Positions 10,425 to 24,000 of a stretch of DNA of 64,000 bases are shown piece after piece. The position numbers and the translations under genes are program-made. The DNA comes from Takifugu bimaculatus (taxonomy: Eukaryota; Chordata; Actinopteri; Tetraodontiformes; Tetraodontidae), in contig CP034976.1 in NCBI GenBank assembly GCA_004026145.2, positions 1,824,480 through 1,888,479 of the forward strand, given 5' to 3'. Within the stretch, counting starts at the first letter, position 1. Each line of letters opens with the position of its first letter. The notes beneath the pieces are model-generated. The model was given only the letters and a program-made list of their open reading frames with translations, searched no databases and was not told the origin of the DNA.

Positions 10425-13400
10425 ATGCAGAAGCAATTCGCCTTTTTCCCTGGAAAACTTCGGGTCGTGTTCCGCAAGGGGCCTCTTGGGTTTCTCCTCC
10501 AGGAGCCATCTGATGAAGCCAAACGGGTGAGTTCCACTCCTCAGGACAAGTCTGCGGCCATGAGGGAGGACCTCGTACGGCAGAACGCTTTGGCCGTCAT
10601 CCGACAAAGAGGGGGGGATCCCTCAGATAAGATGGAGGTGCAGGGAGACTATGTCCTGCAGTTTGGTAAATATAAAGGGAAGTCATTCAGATGGCTTTTG
10701 GAGAATGACGTAGGATACACCGTGTATCTTATCAAGAATGTGCAGAGCGAGGAGGCAGCAGGTCTCTGTATGGCTGACAGCCACAGTAAGGACAGCCTCC
10801 AGTCATTTGTGAGTTATGCCCTCAGTTTCCATGAAATCCAGGCTCTTCTTACTTATGACGCCGGAAGAGGGGATGGAGTGACTGCCTCATCTGAAGACGA
10901 CCAGCTGGTTGGATTTGGTGCCCGAGCCAAGAGCACGTGGAAGGAGATCTGGGACAGCAGAGGTGATGGCTATGCCCATTTTGTCATAGGCAGGCGCTGC
11001 GTTCCAGGTACACGAATGTTCAGGTTGCAGCAGTACCTGCTGAAGAGGCAGCAGCCCACCACATCTTCCACACCTGCTGAGCATCCCATGAAGGCCCCAG
11101 CTGAGCCCCTGGGTATGCTAATTCCTTCATGTGACAAGTTCAACTTTGGGAAAAGGTTTTTTTCTTTTCTACTAACAACCTGTAGCCGGTATTTTTGTCT
11201 TTAACACAGCCATGGAGGAGGACGTGGAGATGGAAAGGGAGATGCTGAGCATCCATAACGCTGATCTGCAAGTCCAGAGCTGTAAATACACCGTTACCAC
11301 ATTTATTTCATGTCAGACAAACAAAGTCCATGCCGTATCTGATTTCTATTGTTTTTCTTTTCATCTGTGTGCAGATGCTATGCCAGTAGCAGCAGCCGCC
11401 CTGCCGAGAGTGCCACCAGGAGCAAAGACAGGTTTCTGAAAAATAGGTTTCAGAGCTGGAGTTCCGTTCCTTTCCATGAAGAATTCCTCTCCAAATCTGA
11501 AACTTATCTTATTATTTTTGTGTTCTTGATGTTCCGGCCGAGTTCCTTTAATATTACTCTTCATATGTTGGTGTGATAATAACCGTCGTAAGGACTATGA
11601 ATTGATCCGTGCAATGATGAACTGATATTGACTATGAGGAGGAGGGTAAGTGTTTGTTTTTGTTCTCTTTGCATGCTTCGTTGAAAAACAGTTTGGATGC
11701 ACGGGGTACTAACACGCGAATGCATGTTTGTTGACCGAGTCACAATGCTCCTCCTGCTCGGCCTCGAGAGCGGTGATTAACATTGTCATTTCAATTGGTG
11801 TGAATGAGACGATTTTACTGTTTTAATTTTAATTATGTAAAATTCTAAAAAGCAGGAGGAGTAACGATAAGGCTGCTTGAATTTCTACTAATAACGGCGT
11901 CTTCACAACTCATTGAATCTGAACTGACTAAACCAATGTTGTCTTTTTAGTTCCATCTACCACACGCTCCAAACCCCCACCTGGAGATACCGCTGAGCTA
12001 CAGGCATCACTAGTTGATGGTAAAAACATTGTAATTCTGTTCATCCAATCAAGTGTTCTGCTAACTGCAGCTGCCTTAAATAAAGTAATTTCATTTTTGA
12101 AAATGACCATACCTGCAGCTGTTCCAGCTTCACCAGGTGTGAAGAGGAAGAGACCTGTGCCCCTCCCTCCACAGCTGGCCTTCCTGGTGACAGAGACAGA
12201 GGGTCTCACAAAGGTAGAGGAGCCCCACTCAACTTCAGGTATGTTTTCTTTTTTTTTAATTTAGGGCTGATGAACAACCTGATGTCTCTGTAATGTACAG
12301 CTGACTGTTCTTTCCATGTTGTCATCAGGTGAAGTGACTGTAATTTCTTAATAGCAAGTCTGCACTTGTTTTCAGGACCTGACTCTTGCACGGCACAGAC
12401 CTCTGACGGCAGAGTGCCTCCTTTGACGGACTCTACCGAAGATGAAAAGAGTGGTATGTTAAACCATGTAAATTTCCCCCATTCCGTGGGGTGTTGAACA
12501 ATAATAAAGTGTCCCGGGGTAATTAAAATTGACACGATTCTTTGTCACTGACATGGAAAAAATCTGACGTGTGAGCTCTGGAATGAAACCAAGTGTCCGA
12601 GGCGCGTGTTTGTTTCCTTGTATCGTGTGTTTATATCATGTGAGGGCGGGGGCACTAAAATTGTCTATTCAGTAATGATAACTTTATGTTGTTCAACTGT
12701 CTTCTTTACTCTATCCTAGTTCCCATAGCTCCTGTTCCCATGCCTGTCCCTGACCACGACATGAGCAAGTGGATCTGCTCACAACATCAAAAGCTGTGGA
12801 TGAGGACGGAGCTTCAACAACTTGGGTTGTGGCCTGGGTCCCGACCAGTGCATAACCCTGGGAACGCAATTTCTCTTTGGCGTCTTCCTCCTCAGCCGGA
12901 GCTACTGGACATGGTGGCTGAGCTCCCGTCCCCCAACTTTTTTCAGCTCCATCCATTTTTCATTTGGAAGCCAGAGAGCCACATCATGGTCAGGTTGAGG
13001 AACAATTACATCCTGCCGTGCCTCCATAGCTGTCCTCGTCCTCAGGTGGTCTCTGCAGGCGTGGGCAGACCTCGAGTGATCGTCAGCGTCCGTGGCCAGT
13101 ATTTTATCTTTTCCTCGCGACTCTGCTGCAAGGCCTGTCGCAAGAACTGGTTCGCTGACAACCCTCGATGGGTGGAGAAGCTGCCCATGCGCTTTACTAA
13201 CCTTTTGCCTGCATTCCTGACTTACAAGAAGGCTGTGTGCAAGTCGGTAATGGATGAACTGCGGCGTTCTGGCAAGTCACCGACTGATATGGCGAACCAG
13301 GTGAATGAGCTCATGCACCTCAAGTATGAACGAGCTCACCTGGCATATCTGCACGCCGTACAGAACGTCAGGGATGCCGAGGCTGGGGCGTACGGACAGA

Positions 13401-16377
13401 GAACCATCGGCCAGTACGTGAGGATGGAAGATCGGCCACGTGCTTTCGGGCCATACGAGGACCAAGAAGGTTGGGGTGGGGTGTCTGTGTCCGGATTCTA
13501 CCTGACTGACTGCCTGCTGGATGAGTTCAAGCGTCAACAGCCGTCTTTGACCAAGCTCCTCCAGGGCACGTTCGGGCAGGTTTTCAGGTCGGACCACACG
13601 AGGAAGATGGCAAGGAAGGTGACACTGGCATCTGGAGCCATGTCCAGTTTCGCAGTGATGAATGAGAACTGGCTCATTGTGTCCTGGGTGATGGTTCAGG
13701 CTGAGACAGAAAGGTCCCTGCATCCGATGTACCAAGGAATGGCCCAGAGGTACAGCGACGCTGGGGTGGAAAAGGCCGGCTACCACTGGATGGACAGGTG
13801 AGATCAGCGATCTTCTTTGTTTGCCGTCATTCAAACTGAAAAATGCTCTCTGCAAGTCATTGTCTTTGAAGAAATTTTATATTTAATGTTACAATTCTTC
13901 CTTTAGAGCTCATATTTCGATGTCTCTGCCTCGCATTTAGGGACTGCTGCGCTCCATTTAAGATCCCGGACTGCGTCCCTGGTGAACATCTGTGCTGGGA
14001 TGCCTGGAAGACCACCCCTTCCATTGTTGCAGAAGCCACCTCTGGACTGCTGACCAACACCTGCGCCTCACGGGCACATTACAACAGCAGCATCGTTGTG
14101 AAGCTAGACTTGTTTCACTGTATGAGGCGCTTTGGACGAGAGTGCACCTCTGAGCACCATCCTCTGTTCAGCCTTTTCTGCCAGCTCCTTTCTGCCGCCT
14201 TCTCTGTGGTCGATCAGGAAGACCTGAAGAGGCTCCGTGATGCCTACGAGTTCTGCGGAATCCGTCCAGCCAACCCCACCAAACGTCACATCCGAGAGCA
14301 CTGCAGAACTAAAATTCCACAACCCAGCGAGCTGCTGGAGAGAGTGGAGAGAGTTCTGCAGCACTTTCACCTGGCCATGGACCCTAACGATGTCCCACTC
14401 TTCAAGCCATCCATGCTGAAGACGTGGCGCGTTCAGAGGGTTCACATCCTCCGTGGTTGCCTCAGTGACCCAGAACTGTCTGAGGGGATAATGTACAGGG
14501 ACGGAGGGACCCTTCAGCTAAACCACGTAGCGGGCGAAGGTGCCAAAGTCCCTGTCTGGATCCCTGTCCGTGGTACATCTCAGCAGGAGGGCTACCATTT
14601 CCACCAGGCCCAGTGGGTCACGGGTACGCAGGTCTCCCCTGAACTGTTCCAGGCCCAGGCCATGACCGGCGTTGTGCGGTGGAACTTTCAGCGACTGGTA
14701 GACATGAAGAAGCCCGGCGTCGTCCTCCCTGCTGTCTTTGACCCTGCCTTAATGTGGGAGTTGAACTCTGCTTCCATGGCAGTGACGGGACAAGACAAGT
14801 ACCCTGCGTTTCGCCTCTCTGACAGAGACACTGGAGAAAGGTTTGGGCTGGAGTACAGAGAACCGGGCTGCCGTCCGGTCCCTCTGGACTGGGACAAACA
14901 CAAAATGCACAAGAGGGATCCGCCTTCGGCTCTTGTGCCCCCTCCCGCTCCAGACGATGCTCCTGGCGCAACACCTTCCTCCAGCTGGGCAACAGCGACT
15001 GCTGTGCCGTCGCTTCCCCCTGCGCCACCTGTCAGCTTCCATCTCTCTGCTGCTGGACGTGTAAAGGAGATTCCAGCAGAGGATGACCAGGATCCTGAAA
15101 GATCAGTGGGTGGGTCAATGATAATCGTGTTTTTCAGAGTGGCATGTTGGAATTAAGGCGTTCGAATGATTGAAAATAAATAGATTTAGTTAGGTTGTGG
15201 TCAGTGTATCTCAATTTTTTGATGTGTTAAATATTACACTTTCTGTTATTAAGGGATGGATATTAATGTGTTTTCTCAATAGCCCATATCGCGATAATAT
15301 GAGTTACTAAGGATGCATTATTGCTTTGTTTGTGTTCCAGACGTCTCTGGAGCTTTGCCCCTGCCGCTGAAGTCCTCGCCGAGGAGCGCCCGCACTGGAC
15401 CCATAAAGACTGGTGGTCGAGTGTTTGTCTTGGACCACACACGCTGGACTCTTCCCATGAAAGACGCTATTGATAGTTTGCTGCAGTATCATCATGGGGA
15501 CAAGGACATCCTGAGGCTTGTGGATCGAGACTACGCAGACATGGTCCATCGGTCTGCGGCCGATCCTAACAGCTTGCTCCACCCCACAACCAGGTTTCAC
15601 ATATCCCGCTATGTGAAGCATCTGGCAAAGCTGTTGAACACCAGTTCTTCTCTGAACACCAGCCCAGAGAAGCTCCTGGAGACTCAACAGCTGTGGTACT
15701 CCTTGACAGAGGGGAGCAAAACAACCAGCGTTCCTGTAGTCACCATGGAGACGGCTGTTGTCACTCCTCCCACAGCCGCCCTGCCCACGCCTCTGACGCA
15801 GGACTCCATTGAAAAAATTGTGCAGGGCATTCTAGAGATGCAGCAGCAGCAGCAGCACCGACCAGAGCAGAAGATGAGACAGACGAAAACCTGTCTCGCC
15901 TGTGGACAGCCCAAGTCTCGGTATGGGACGGATGGATCTTCCATCCACTTTTTCTATCAGCAGGGTCCTGTTCGCTACTTCTACTGCTCAAGGAAGGTGC
16001 ATCAGACTTATGCTGCTGAGGGACTCTCTGACCCCAGAATGCCCTTTGAACAATTTGCCGCGTCAGAGTTTTTCCAGAGGGAGCTGGAGGCCACCAAAAA
16101 GCGTGTGGAGGAAAAAGCTCAGAGACAGAGACTCGGCTCTCAGCCACCTGATCGCCTCTGCAGGTTCTGCCATTTGACTCTTAAACAGGGACCAAACAGC
16201 CCACATATACATACAGGGTTCCCTGGAGTGGCAGGTAAATACATTTACTGCCCATCCAAAGTCTTTTCTCTATATCAGGACAAGGGGATGGCCCGAGAGA
16301 TGACCTGGAAAGAGTTTGTGGCCACTCCTTTCTTTGAGGCAGAGAGACGAAGATGGATGGAGGAAAGGACAAAATGA
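10425..16377 (+). CDS. Dada-like DDE transposase, copy 1 (1,455 aa, spliced)
   Basis: Exons: 10425-11112, 11210-11281, 11375-11431, 11951-12019, 12119-12238, 12376-12453, 12720-13797, 13941-15109, 15341-16377. The summed length is 4,368 nt, exactly 1,456 codons, with GT-AG ends throughout. Residues ~74-105 resemble the ExoX C-terminal module (FGKYKGKSFRWLL). 106-361 is a low-complexity linker. ~450-520 holds a cysteine cluster (LCCKACRKNW). The RNase H-fold core has D653 (RSDHT), D720/D722 (HWMDRDCC, created across an intron), a D777-LF-H780 motif and E937 (GTSQQEGYH). Two C-terminal cysteine modules start at C1295 (CLAC) and C1384 (CRFC). The start is the first ATG after an acceptor at 10418. 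It would cut and insert the element; residue roles are inferred from family pattern, not tested. Confidence 0.8.
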
Positions 16378-16394
16378 ACTACATGCCAGGAATG

Positions 16395-16784
16395 CATGTT
16401 GCACTACTGTACATGGTTATGAAATGTAATGTTGCACTATTGTACACACTTTGAGATTTAATGTTGCACTCCTGTACACAGTTTGAGATTTAATGTTGCA
16501 CTCCTGTACATAGTTTGGGATTTAATGTTGCACTGAGATTTAATGTTGCACTCTTGTACACACTTTGAGATTTAATGTTGCACTCTTGTACACACTTTGA
16601 GATTTAATGTTGCACTGAGATTTAATGTTGCACTATTGAACATAGTTTGGGATTTAATGTTGCACTCCTGTACACAGTTTGAGATTTAATGTTGCACTAT
16701 TGTACATTGTTTTACATTTAATATTCAACTGCTGTACATAGTTTGAGATTTAATGTTTTATGAGTGTGTTTGTGTTTAAATAAA
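16395..16784 (+). repeat. ~32-bp tandem repeats in the transposase 3' UTR, ending at the poly(A) signal
   Basis: Roughly a dozen imperfect units built on GAGATTTAATGTTGCACT and CTGTACACAGTTT, some short. They run from just after the stop codon to AATAAA at 16779-16784. The same array recurs in copies 2 and 3 (24420-24809 and 32441-32830), and reduced in the relics at 40.0 and 51.8 kb. Confidence 0.8.
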
Positions 16785-17291
16785 ATTGAATTTCCCACTT
16801 TGGTCCATACTGTTGTCAACATTTCTGTCTTCGCAAAAGCCAACTAAAGGCGGCAGATTCCTGAATTGAAAACAATATCTAAAGAACTCATGTATAATAC
16901 TAACAACACTAATATTCCATCTGTCTATCCCCAACTGAATTAACTCCCCACCTATCTCATCAGATTATTTGCAGCAGAATAAGGAGATAACGTAGCATTT
17001 CCCTGTTCATATCTGCTACTTGCAATTTAGAATTTGTCACTAAAACTATGTTATGATACAAACTACAGTTTAATAGATGGCTGTGCTGCTAAAAATAGCA
17101 GGAAACATTTGTGGCTCATTAATCTCACAGAAACTGCAATGTTCTTTAAAGATTTTTATTATTGTGAATTTTTCAAACACATATCTTCGATTTGATAATG
17201 CCCCAAGCTGGATTCGAACTCGCCCTCCGAGGTCTTCGGGCAGCTTCGATCTGATTGGCTGGTTCTCCGTTACAACTATTCTCGACTGGCC

Positions 17292-17297
17292 CCCGCG
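17292..17297. repeat. Internal junction hexamer CCCGCG between copies 1 and 2
   Basis: Copy 1 ends CTGGCC, then CCCGCG, then copy 2 starts CGGGGATCGAGAG. No other tRNA sequence lies between them. Confidence 0.75.
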
Positions 17298-18049
17298 CGG
17301 GGATCGAGAGTTGTTTAGCTAAACGGCCCTAAACCGTTTCCCATTCATTTTCAATGGTAGTGCTAAACCACTACGGACGCAATATATTTCCGGCCGCTAT
17401 CATCCTGTGGCGCTGTTCTGCCGTTTCTATGAAGAGCGGCTCCTCTCCGGAAAGTTCATTCTTTTGTAAACTTCGCTGAAGGTAAGTTTGGGCTTGATTT
17501 CCTTCTAAATTAATGAGGAAACCTTTCGTAATTGTGCATAGGCTGTGGTCAATTTTGTCCTAAATTAGCAAGGAACGTGTTATAATTGGCCCTAAATTAT
17601 AATGTATTTGTCATGCTACAATATACTCATATCTTGTCAAGCTAGTTTTTCATATTGTATTATGGTCATAACTCGTCGCCAACTTTGTCGATTATTTTAT
17701 TCCACCCTCGGTGACTGCTAAAGACAAATTACAGTGAAATATGAACGTGCAGAACAAACTACTGTATAGCCAGATCGCTCCAATGAAACGCCAAGGTTGC
17801 ATTGAGATTCTAATTCAATATTATCTGTTGCTTGTCTTAAATTACACGATAGTGATGAATGAACTTGTTCATATTTTATATTCAAGTAACCGATTTACTC
17901 GTCGTGGCACTGAAATGTCGGTATTATTATTATTACTATAATTATTATTAGTAGTAGTATTAGTAGTGGTAGTATTACATTTTATTACATCAAATGTGTG
18001 TTTTTGTTTCCAATGTCTTTGAGAGGGGATACTGTCCTCCTGCCCCCCC

Positions 18050-18080
<31 letters not shown>

Positions 18081-21000
18081 ATGTTCTCTCACACACACAA
18101 GCACACACATACACACACACACACACCATCACTTTCCAGTCTTTTCCTCACTAGCCACACCAGGTACTGACCTTCTGAACTCCTGAATCGACACCCCAAC
18201 AACCTTGATCTTACACTTTCACACCTACATGATAATAACACACACCACAGACACACACACACACGCACACACACACACACACACACACAAAGAGCTTTAC
18301 ACATAGTACCACACTTTATCTTTTACTGGCCTAAGATTCCTTTGATCACATTTATCAGGTGTGATTTGAAAAATAGGTGGAACTGTTTTATGAGTGTCTA
18401 ATAAAAATGAGAAAATTAATAGACATTTGTCCTTTATGTCAGCTCAACATGCAGAAGCAATTCGCCTTTTTCCCTGGAAAACTTCGGGTCGTGTTCCGCA
18501 AGGGGCCTCTTGGGTTTCTCCTCCAGGAGCCATCTGATGAAGCCAAACGGGTGAGTTCCACTCCTCAGGACAAGTCTGCGGCCATGAGGGAGGACCTCGT
18601 ACGGCAGAACGCTTTGGCCGTCATCCGACAAAGAGGGGGGGATCCCTCAGATAAGATGGAGGTGCAGGGAGACTATGTCCTGCAGTTTGGTAAATATAAA
18701 GGGAAGTCATTCAGATGGCTTTTGGAGAATGACGTAGGATACACCGTGTATCTTATCAAGAATGTGCAGAGCGAGGAGGCAGCAGGTCTCTGTATGGCTG
18801 ACAGCCACAGTAAGGACAGCCTCCAGTCATTTGTGAGTTATGCCCTCAGTTTCCATGAAATCCAGGCTCTTCTTACTTATGACGCCGGAAGAGGGGATGG
18901 AGTGACTGCCTCATCTGAAGACGACCAGCTGGTTGGATTTGGTGCCCGAGCCAAGAGCACGTGGAAGGAGATCTGGGACAGCAGAGGTGATGGCTATGCC
19001 CATTTTGTCATAGGCAGGCGCTGCGTTCCAGGTACACGAATGTTCAGGTTGCAGCAGTACCTGCTGAAGAGGCAGCAGCCCACCACATCTTCCACACCTG
19101 CTGAGCATCCCATGAAGGCCCCAGCTGAGCCCCTGGGTATGCTAATTCCTTCATGTGACAAGTTCAACTTTGGGAAAAGGTTTTTTTTCTTTTCTACTAA
19201 CAACCTGTAGCCGGTATTTTTGTCTTTAACACAGCCATGGAGGAGGACGTGGAGATGGAAAGGGAGATGCTGAGCATCCATAACGCTGATCTGCAAGTCC
19301 AGAGCTGTAAATACACCGTTACCACATTTATTTCATGTCAGACAAACAAAGTCCATGCCGTATCTGATTTCTATTGTTTTTCTTTTCATCTGTGTGCAGA
19401 TGCTATGCCAGTAGCAGCAGCCGCCCTGCCGAGAGTGCCACCAGGAGCAAAGACAGGTTTCTGAAAAATAGGTTTCAGAGCTGGAGTTCCGTTCCTTTCC
19501 ATGAAGAATTCCTCTCCAAATCTGAAACTTATCTTATTATTTTTGTGTTCTTGATGTTCCGGCCGAGTTCCTTTAATATTACTCTTCATATGTTGGTGTG
19601 ATAATAACCGTCGTAAGGACTATGAATTGATCCGTGCAATGATGAACTGATATTGACTATGAGGAGGAGGGTAAGTGTTTGTTTTTGTTCTCTTTGCATG
19701 CTTCGTTGAAAAACAGTTTGGATGCACGGGGTACTAACACGCGAATGCATGTTTGTTGACCGAGTCACAATGCTCCTCCTGCTCGGCCTCGAGAGCGGTG
19801 ATTAACATTGTCATTTCAATTGGTGTGAATGAGACGATTTTACTGTTTTAATTTTAATTATGTAAAATTCTAAAAAGCAGGAGGAGTAACGATAAGGCTG
19901 CTTGAATTTCTACTAATAACGGCGTCTTCACAACTCATTGAATCTGAACTGACTAAACCAATGTTGTCTTTTTAGTTCCATCTACCACACGCTCCAAACC
20001 CCCACCTGGAGATACCGCTGAGCTACAGGCATCACTAGTTGATGGTAAAAACATTGTAATTCTGTTCATCCAATCAAGTGTTCTGCTAACTGCAGCTGCC
20101 TTAAATAAAGTAATTTCATTTTTGAAAATGACCATACCTGCAGCTGTTCCAGCTTCACCAGGTGTGAAGAGGAAGAGACCTGTGCCCCTCCCTCCACAGC
20201 TGGCCTTCCTGGTGACAGAGACAGAGGGTCTCACAAAGGTAGAGGAGCCCCACTCAACTTCAGGTATGTTTTCTTTTTTTTTAATTTAGGGCTGATGAAC
20301 AACCTGATGTCTCTGTAATGTACAGCTGACTGTTCTTTCCATGTTGTCATCAGGTGAAGTGACTGTAATTTCTTAATAGCAAGTCTGCACTTGTTTTCAG
20401 GACCTGACTCTTGCACGGCACAGACCTCTGACGGCAGAGTGCCTCCTTTGACGGACTCTACCGAAGATGAAAAGAGTGGTATGTTAAACCATGTAAATTT
20501 CCCCCATTCCGTGGGGTGTTGAACAATAATAAAGTGTCCCGGGGTAATTAAAATTGACACGATTCTTTGTCACTGACATGGAAAAAATCTGACGTGTGAG
20601 CTCTGGAATGAAACCAAGTGTCCGAGGCGCGTGTTTGTTTCCTTGTATCGTGTGTTTATATCATGTGAGGGCGGGGGCACTAAAATTGTCTATTCAGTAA
20701 TGATAACTTTATGTTGTTCAACTGTCTTCTTTACTCTATCCTAGTTCCCATAGCTCCTGTTCCCATGCCTGTCCCTGACCACGACATGAGCAAGTGGATC
20801 TGCTCACAACATCAAAAGCTGTGGATGAGGACGGAGCTTCAACAACTTGGGTTGTGGCCTGGGTCCCGACCAGTGCATAACCCTGGGAACGCAATTTCTC
20901 TTTGGCGTCTTCCTCCTCAGCCGGAGCTACTGGACATGGTGGCTGAGCTCCCGTCCCCCAACTTTTTTCAGCTCCATCCATTTTTCATTTGGAAGCCAGA

Positions 21001-24000
21001 GAGCCACATCATGGTCAGGTTGAGGAACAATTACATCCTGCCGTGCCTCCATAGCTGTCCTCGTCCTCAGGTGGTCTCTGCAGGCGTGGGCAGACCTCGA
21101 GTGATCGTCAGCGTCCGTGGCCAGTATTTTATCTTTTCCTCGCGACTCTGCTGCAAGGCCTGTCGCAAGAACTGGTTCGCTGACAACCCTCGATGGGTGG
21201 AGAAGCTGCCCATGCGCTTTACTAACCTTTTGCCTGCATTCCTGACTTACAAGAAGGCTGTGTGCAAGTCGGTAATGGATGAACTGCGGCGTTCTGGCAA
21301 GTCACCGACTGATATGGCGAACCAGGTGAATGAGCTCATGCACCTCAAGTATGAACGAGCTCACCTGGCATATCTGCACGCCGTACAGAACGTCAGGGAT
21401 GCCGAGGCTGGGGCGTACGGACAGAGAACCATCGGCCAGTACGTGAGGATGGAAGATCGGCCACGTGCTTTCGGGCCATACGAGGACCAAGAAGGTTGGG
21501 GTGGGGTGTCTGTGTCCGGATTCTACCTGACTGACTGCCTGCTGGATGAGTTCAAGCGTCAACAGCCGTCTTTGACCAAGCTCCTCCAGGGCACGTTCGG
21601 GCAGGTTTTCAGGTCGGACCACACGAGGAAGATGGCAAGGAAGGTGACACTGGCATCTGGAGCCATGTCCAGTTTCGCAGTGATGAATGAGAACTGGCTC
21701 ATTGTGTCCTGGGTGATGGTTCAGGCTGAGACAGAAAGGTCCCTGCATCCGATGTACCAAGGAATGGCCCAGAGGTACAGCGACGCTGGGGTGGAAAAGG
21801 CCGGCTACCACTGGATGGACAGGTGAGATCAGCGATCTTCTTTGTTTGCCGTCATTCAAACTGAAAAATGCTCTCTGCAAGTCATTGTCTTTGAAGAAAT
21901 TTTATATTTAATGTTACAATTCTTCCTTTAGAGCTCATATTTCGATGTCTCTGCCTCGCATTTAGGGACTGCTGCGCTCCATTTAAGATCCCGGACTGCG
22001 TCCCTGGTGAACATCTGTGCTGGGATGCCTGGAAGACCACCCCTTCCATTGTTGCAGAAGCCACCTCTGGACTGCTGACCAACACCTGCGCCTCACGGGC
22101 ACATTACAACAGCAGCATCGTTGTGAAGCTAGACTTGTTTCACTGTATGAGGCGCTTTGGACGAGAGTGCACCTCTGAGCACCATCCTCTGTTCAGCCTT
22201 TTCTGCCAGCTCCTTTCTGCCGCCTTCTCTGTGGTCGATCAGGAAGACCTGAAGAGGCTCCGTGATGCCTACGAGTTCTGCGGAATCCGTCCAGCCAACC
22301 CCACCAAACGTCACATCCGAGAGCACTGCAGAACTAAAATTCCACAACCCAGCGAGCTGCTGGAGAGAGTGGAGAGAGTTCTGCAGCACTTTCACCTGGC
22401 CATGGACCCTAACGATGTCCCACTCTTCAAGCCATCCATGCTGAAGACGTGGCGCGTTCAGAGGGTTCACATCCTCCGTGGTTGCCTCAGTGACCCAGAA
22501 CTGTCTGAGGGGATAATGTACAGGGACGGAGGGACCCTTCAGCTAAACCACGTAGCGGGCGAAGGTGCCAAAGTCCCTGTCTGGATCCCTGTCCGTGGTA
22601 CATCTCAGCAGGAGGGCTACCATTTCCACCAGGCCCAGTGGGTCACGGGTACGCAGGTCTCCCCTGAACTGTTCCAGGCCCAGGCCATGACCGGCGTTGT
22701 GCGGTGGAACTTTCAGCGACTGGTAGACATGAAGAAGCCCGGCGTCGTCCTCCCTGCTGTCTTTGACCCTGCCTTAATGTGGGAGTTGAACTCTGCTTCC
22801 ATGGCAGTGACGGGACAAGACAAGTACCCTGCGTTTCGCCTCTCTGACAGAGACACTGGAGAAAGGTTTGGGCTGGAGTACAGAGAACCGGGCTGCCGTC
22901 CGGTCCCTCTGGACTGGGACAAACACAAAATGCACAAGAGGGATCCGCCTTCGGCTCTTGTGCCCCCTCCCGCTCCAGACGATGCTCCTGGCGCAACACC
23001 TTCCTCCAGCTGGGCAACAGCGACTGCTGTGCCGTCGCTTCCCCCTGCGCCACCTGTCAGCTTCCATCTCTCTGCTGCTGGACGTGTAAAGGAGATTCCA
23101 GCAGAGGATGACCAGGATCCTGAAAGATCAGTGGGTGGGTCAATGATAATCGTGTTTTTCAGAGTGGCATGTTGGAATTAAGGCGTTCGAATGATTGAAA
23201 ATAAATAGATTTAGTTAGGTTGTGGTCAGTGTATCTCAATTTTTTGATGTGTTAAATATTACACTTTCTGTTATTAAGGGATGGATATTAATGTGTTTTC
23301 TCAATAGCCCATATCGCGATAATATGAGTTACTAAGGATGCATTATTGCTTTGTTTGTGTTCCAGACGTCTCTGGAGCTTTGCCCCTGCCGCTGAAGTCC
23401 TCGCCGAGGAGCGCCCGCACTGGACCCATAAAGACTGGTGGTCGAGTGTTTGTCTTGGACCACACACGCTGGACTCTTCCCATGAAAGACGCTATTGATA
23501 GTTTGCTGCAGTATCATCATGGGGACAAGGACATCCTGAGGCTTGTGGATCGAGACTACGCAGACATGGTCCATCGGTCTGCGGCCGATCCTAACAGCTT
23601 GCTCCACCCCACAACCAGGTTTCACATATCCCGCTATGTGAAGCATCTGGCAAAGCTGTTGAACACCAGTTCTTCTCTGAACACCAGCCCAGAGAAGCTC
23701 CTGGAGACTCAACAGCTGTGGTACTCCTTGACAGAGGGGAGCAAAACAACCAGCGTTCCTGTAGTCACCATGGAGACGGCTGTTGTCACTCCTCCCACAG
23801 CCGCCCTGCCCACGCCTCTGACGCAGGACTCCATTGAAAAAATTGTGCAGGGCATTCTAGAGATGCAGCAGCAGCAGCAGCACCGACCAGAGCAGAAGAT
23901 GAGACAGACGAAAACCTGTCTCGCCTGTGGACAGCCCAAGTCTCGGTATGGGACGGATGGATCTTCCATCCACTTTTTCTATCAGCAGGGTCCTGTTCGC

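Larger units (their letters stand above)
9277..17291 (+). mobile_element. Dada-like DNA transposon, copy 1
   Basis: An 8,015 bp element beginning CGGGGATCGAGAGTTG and ending CAACTATTCTCGACTGGCC. The ends share a weak inverted match (TCGAGA-GTTG). It has a noncoding first exon ending GAAG|GTAAGT at 9460, a transposase gene (10425-16377), a 3' UTR of ~32-bp repeats, and AATAAA at 16779. Intronic simple repeats lie at 9900-9955 (TTA-like), 10022-10042 (C21) and 10043-10265 (CA-rich). Insertion is in tRNA-Gly with a 6-bp duplication. Dada is a family of DDE transposons known to enter U6, U1 and tRNA genes; a tRNA-Gly member is the best reading. All splice sites and frames look intact, so it may be active. 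Confidence 0.8.

Noticed and set aside
10353..11204. Unspliced 283-codon frame as a separate gene
   Set aside because: Its start is 5' of a good acceptor at 10418 and its end reads into an intron. It differs between copies by an intronic T-run, and the spliced model explains it fully.
17180..17291. A functional tRNA gene within the transposon 3' end
   Set aside because: Only a B-box-like stretch is present. The stems of a cloverleaf do not pair, and there is no A box in copies 1 and 2.
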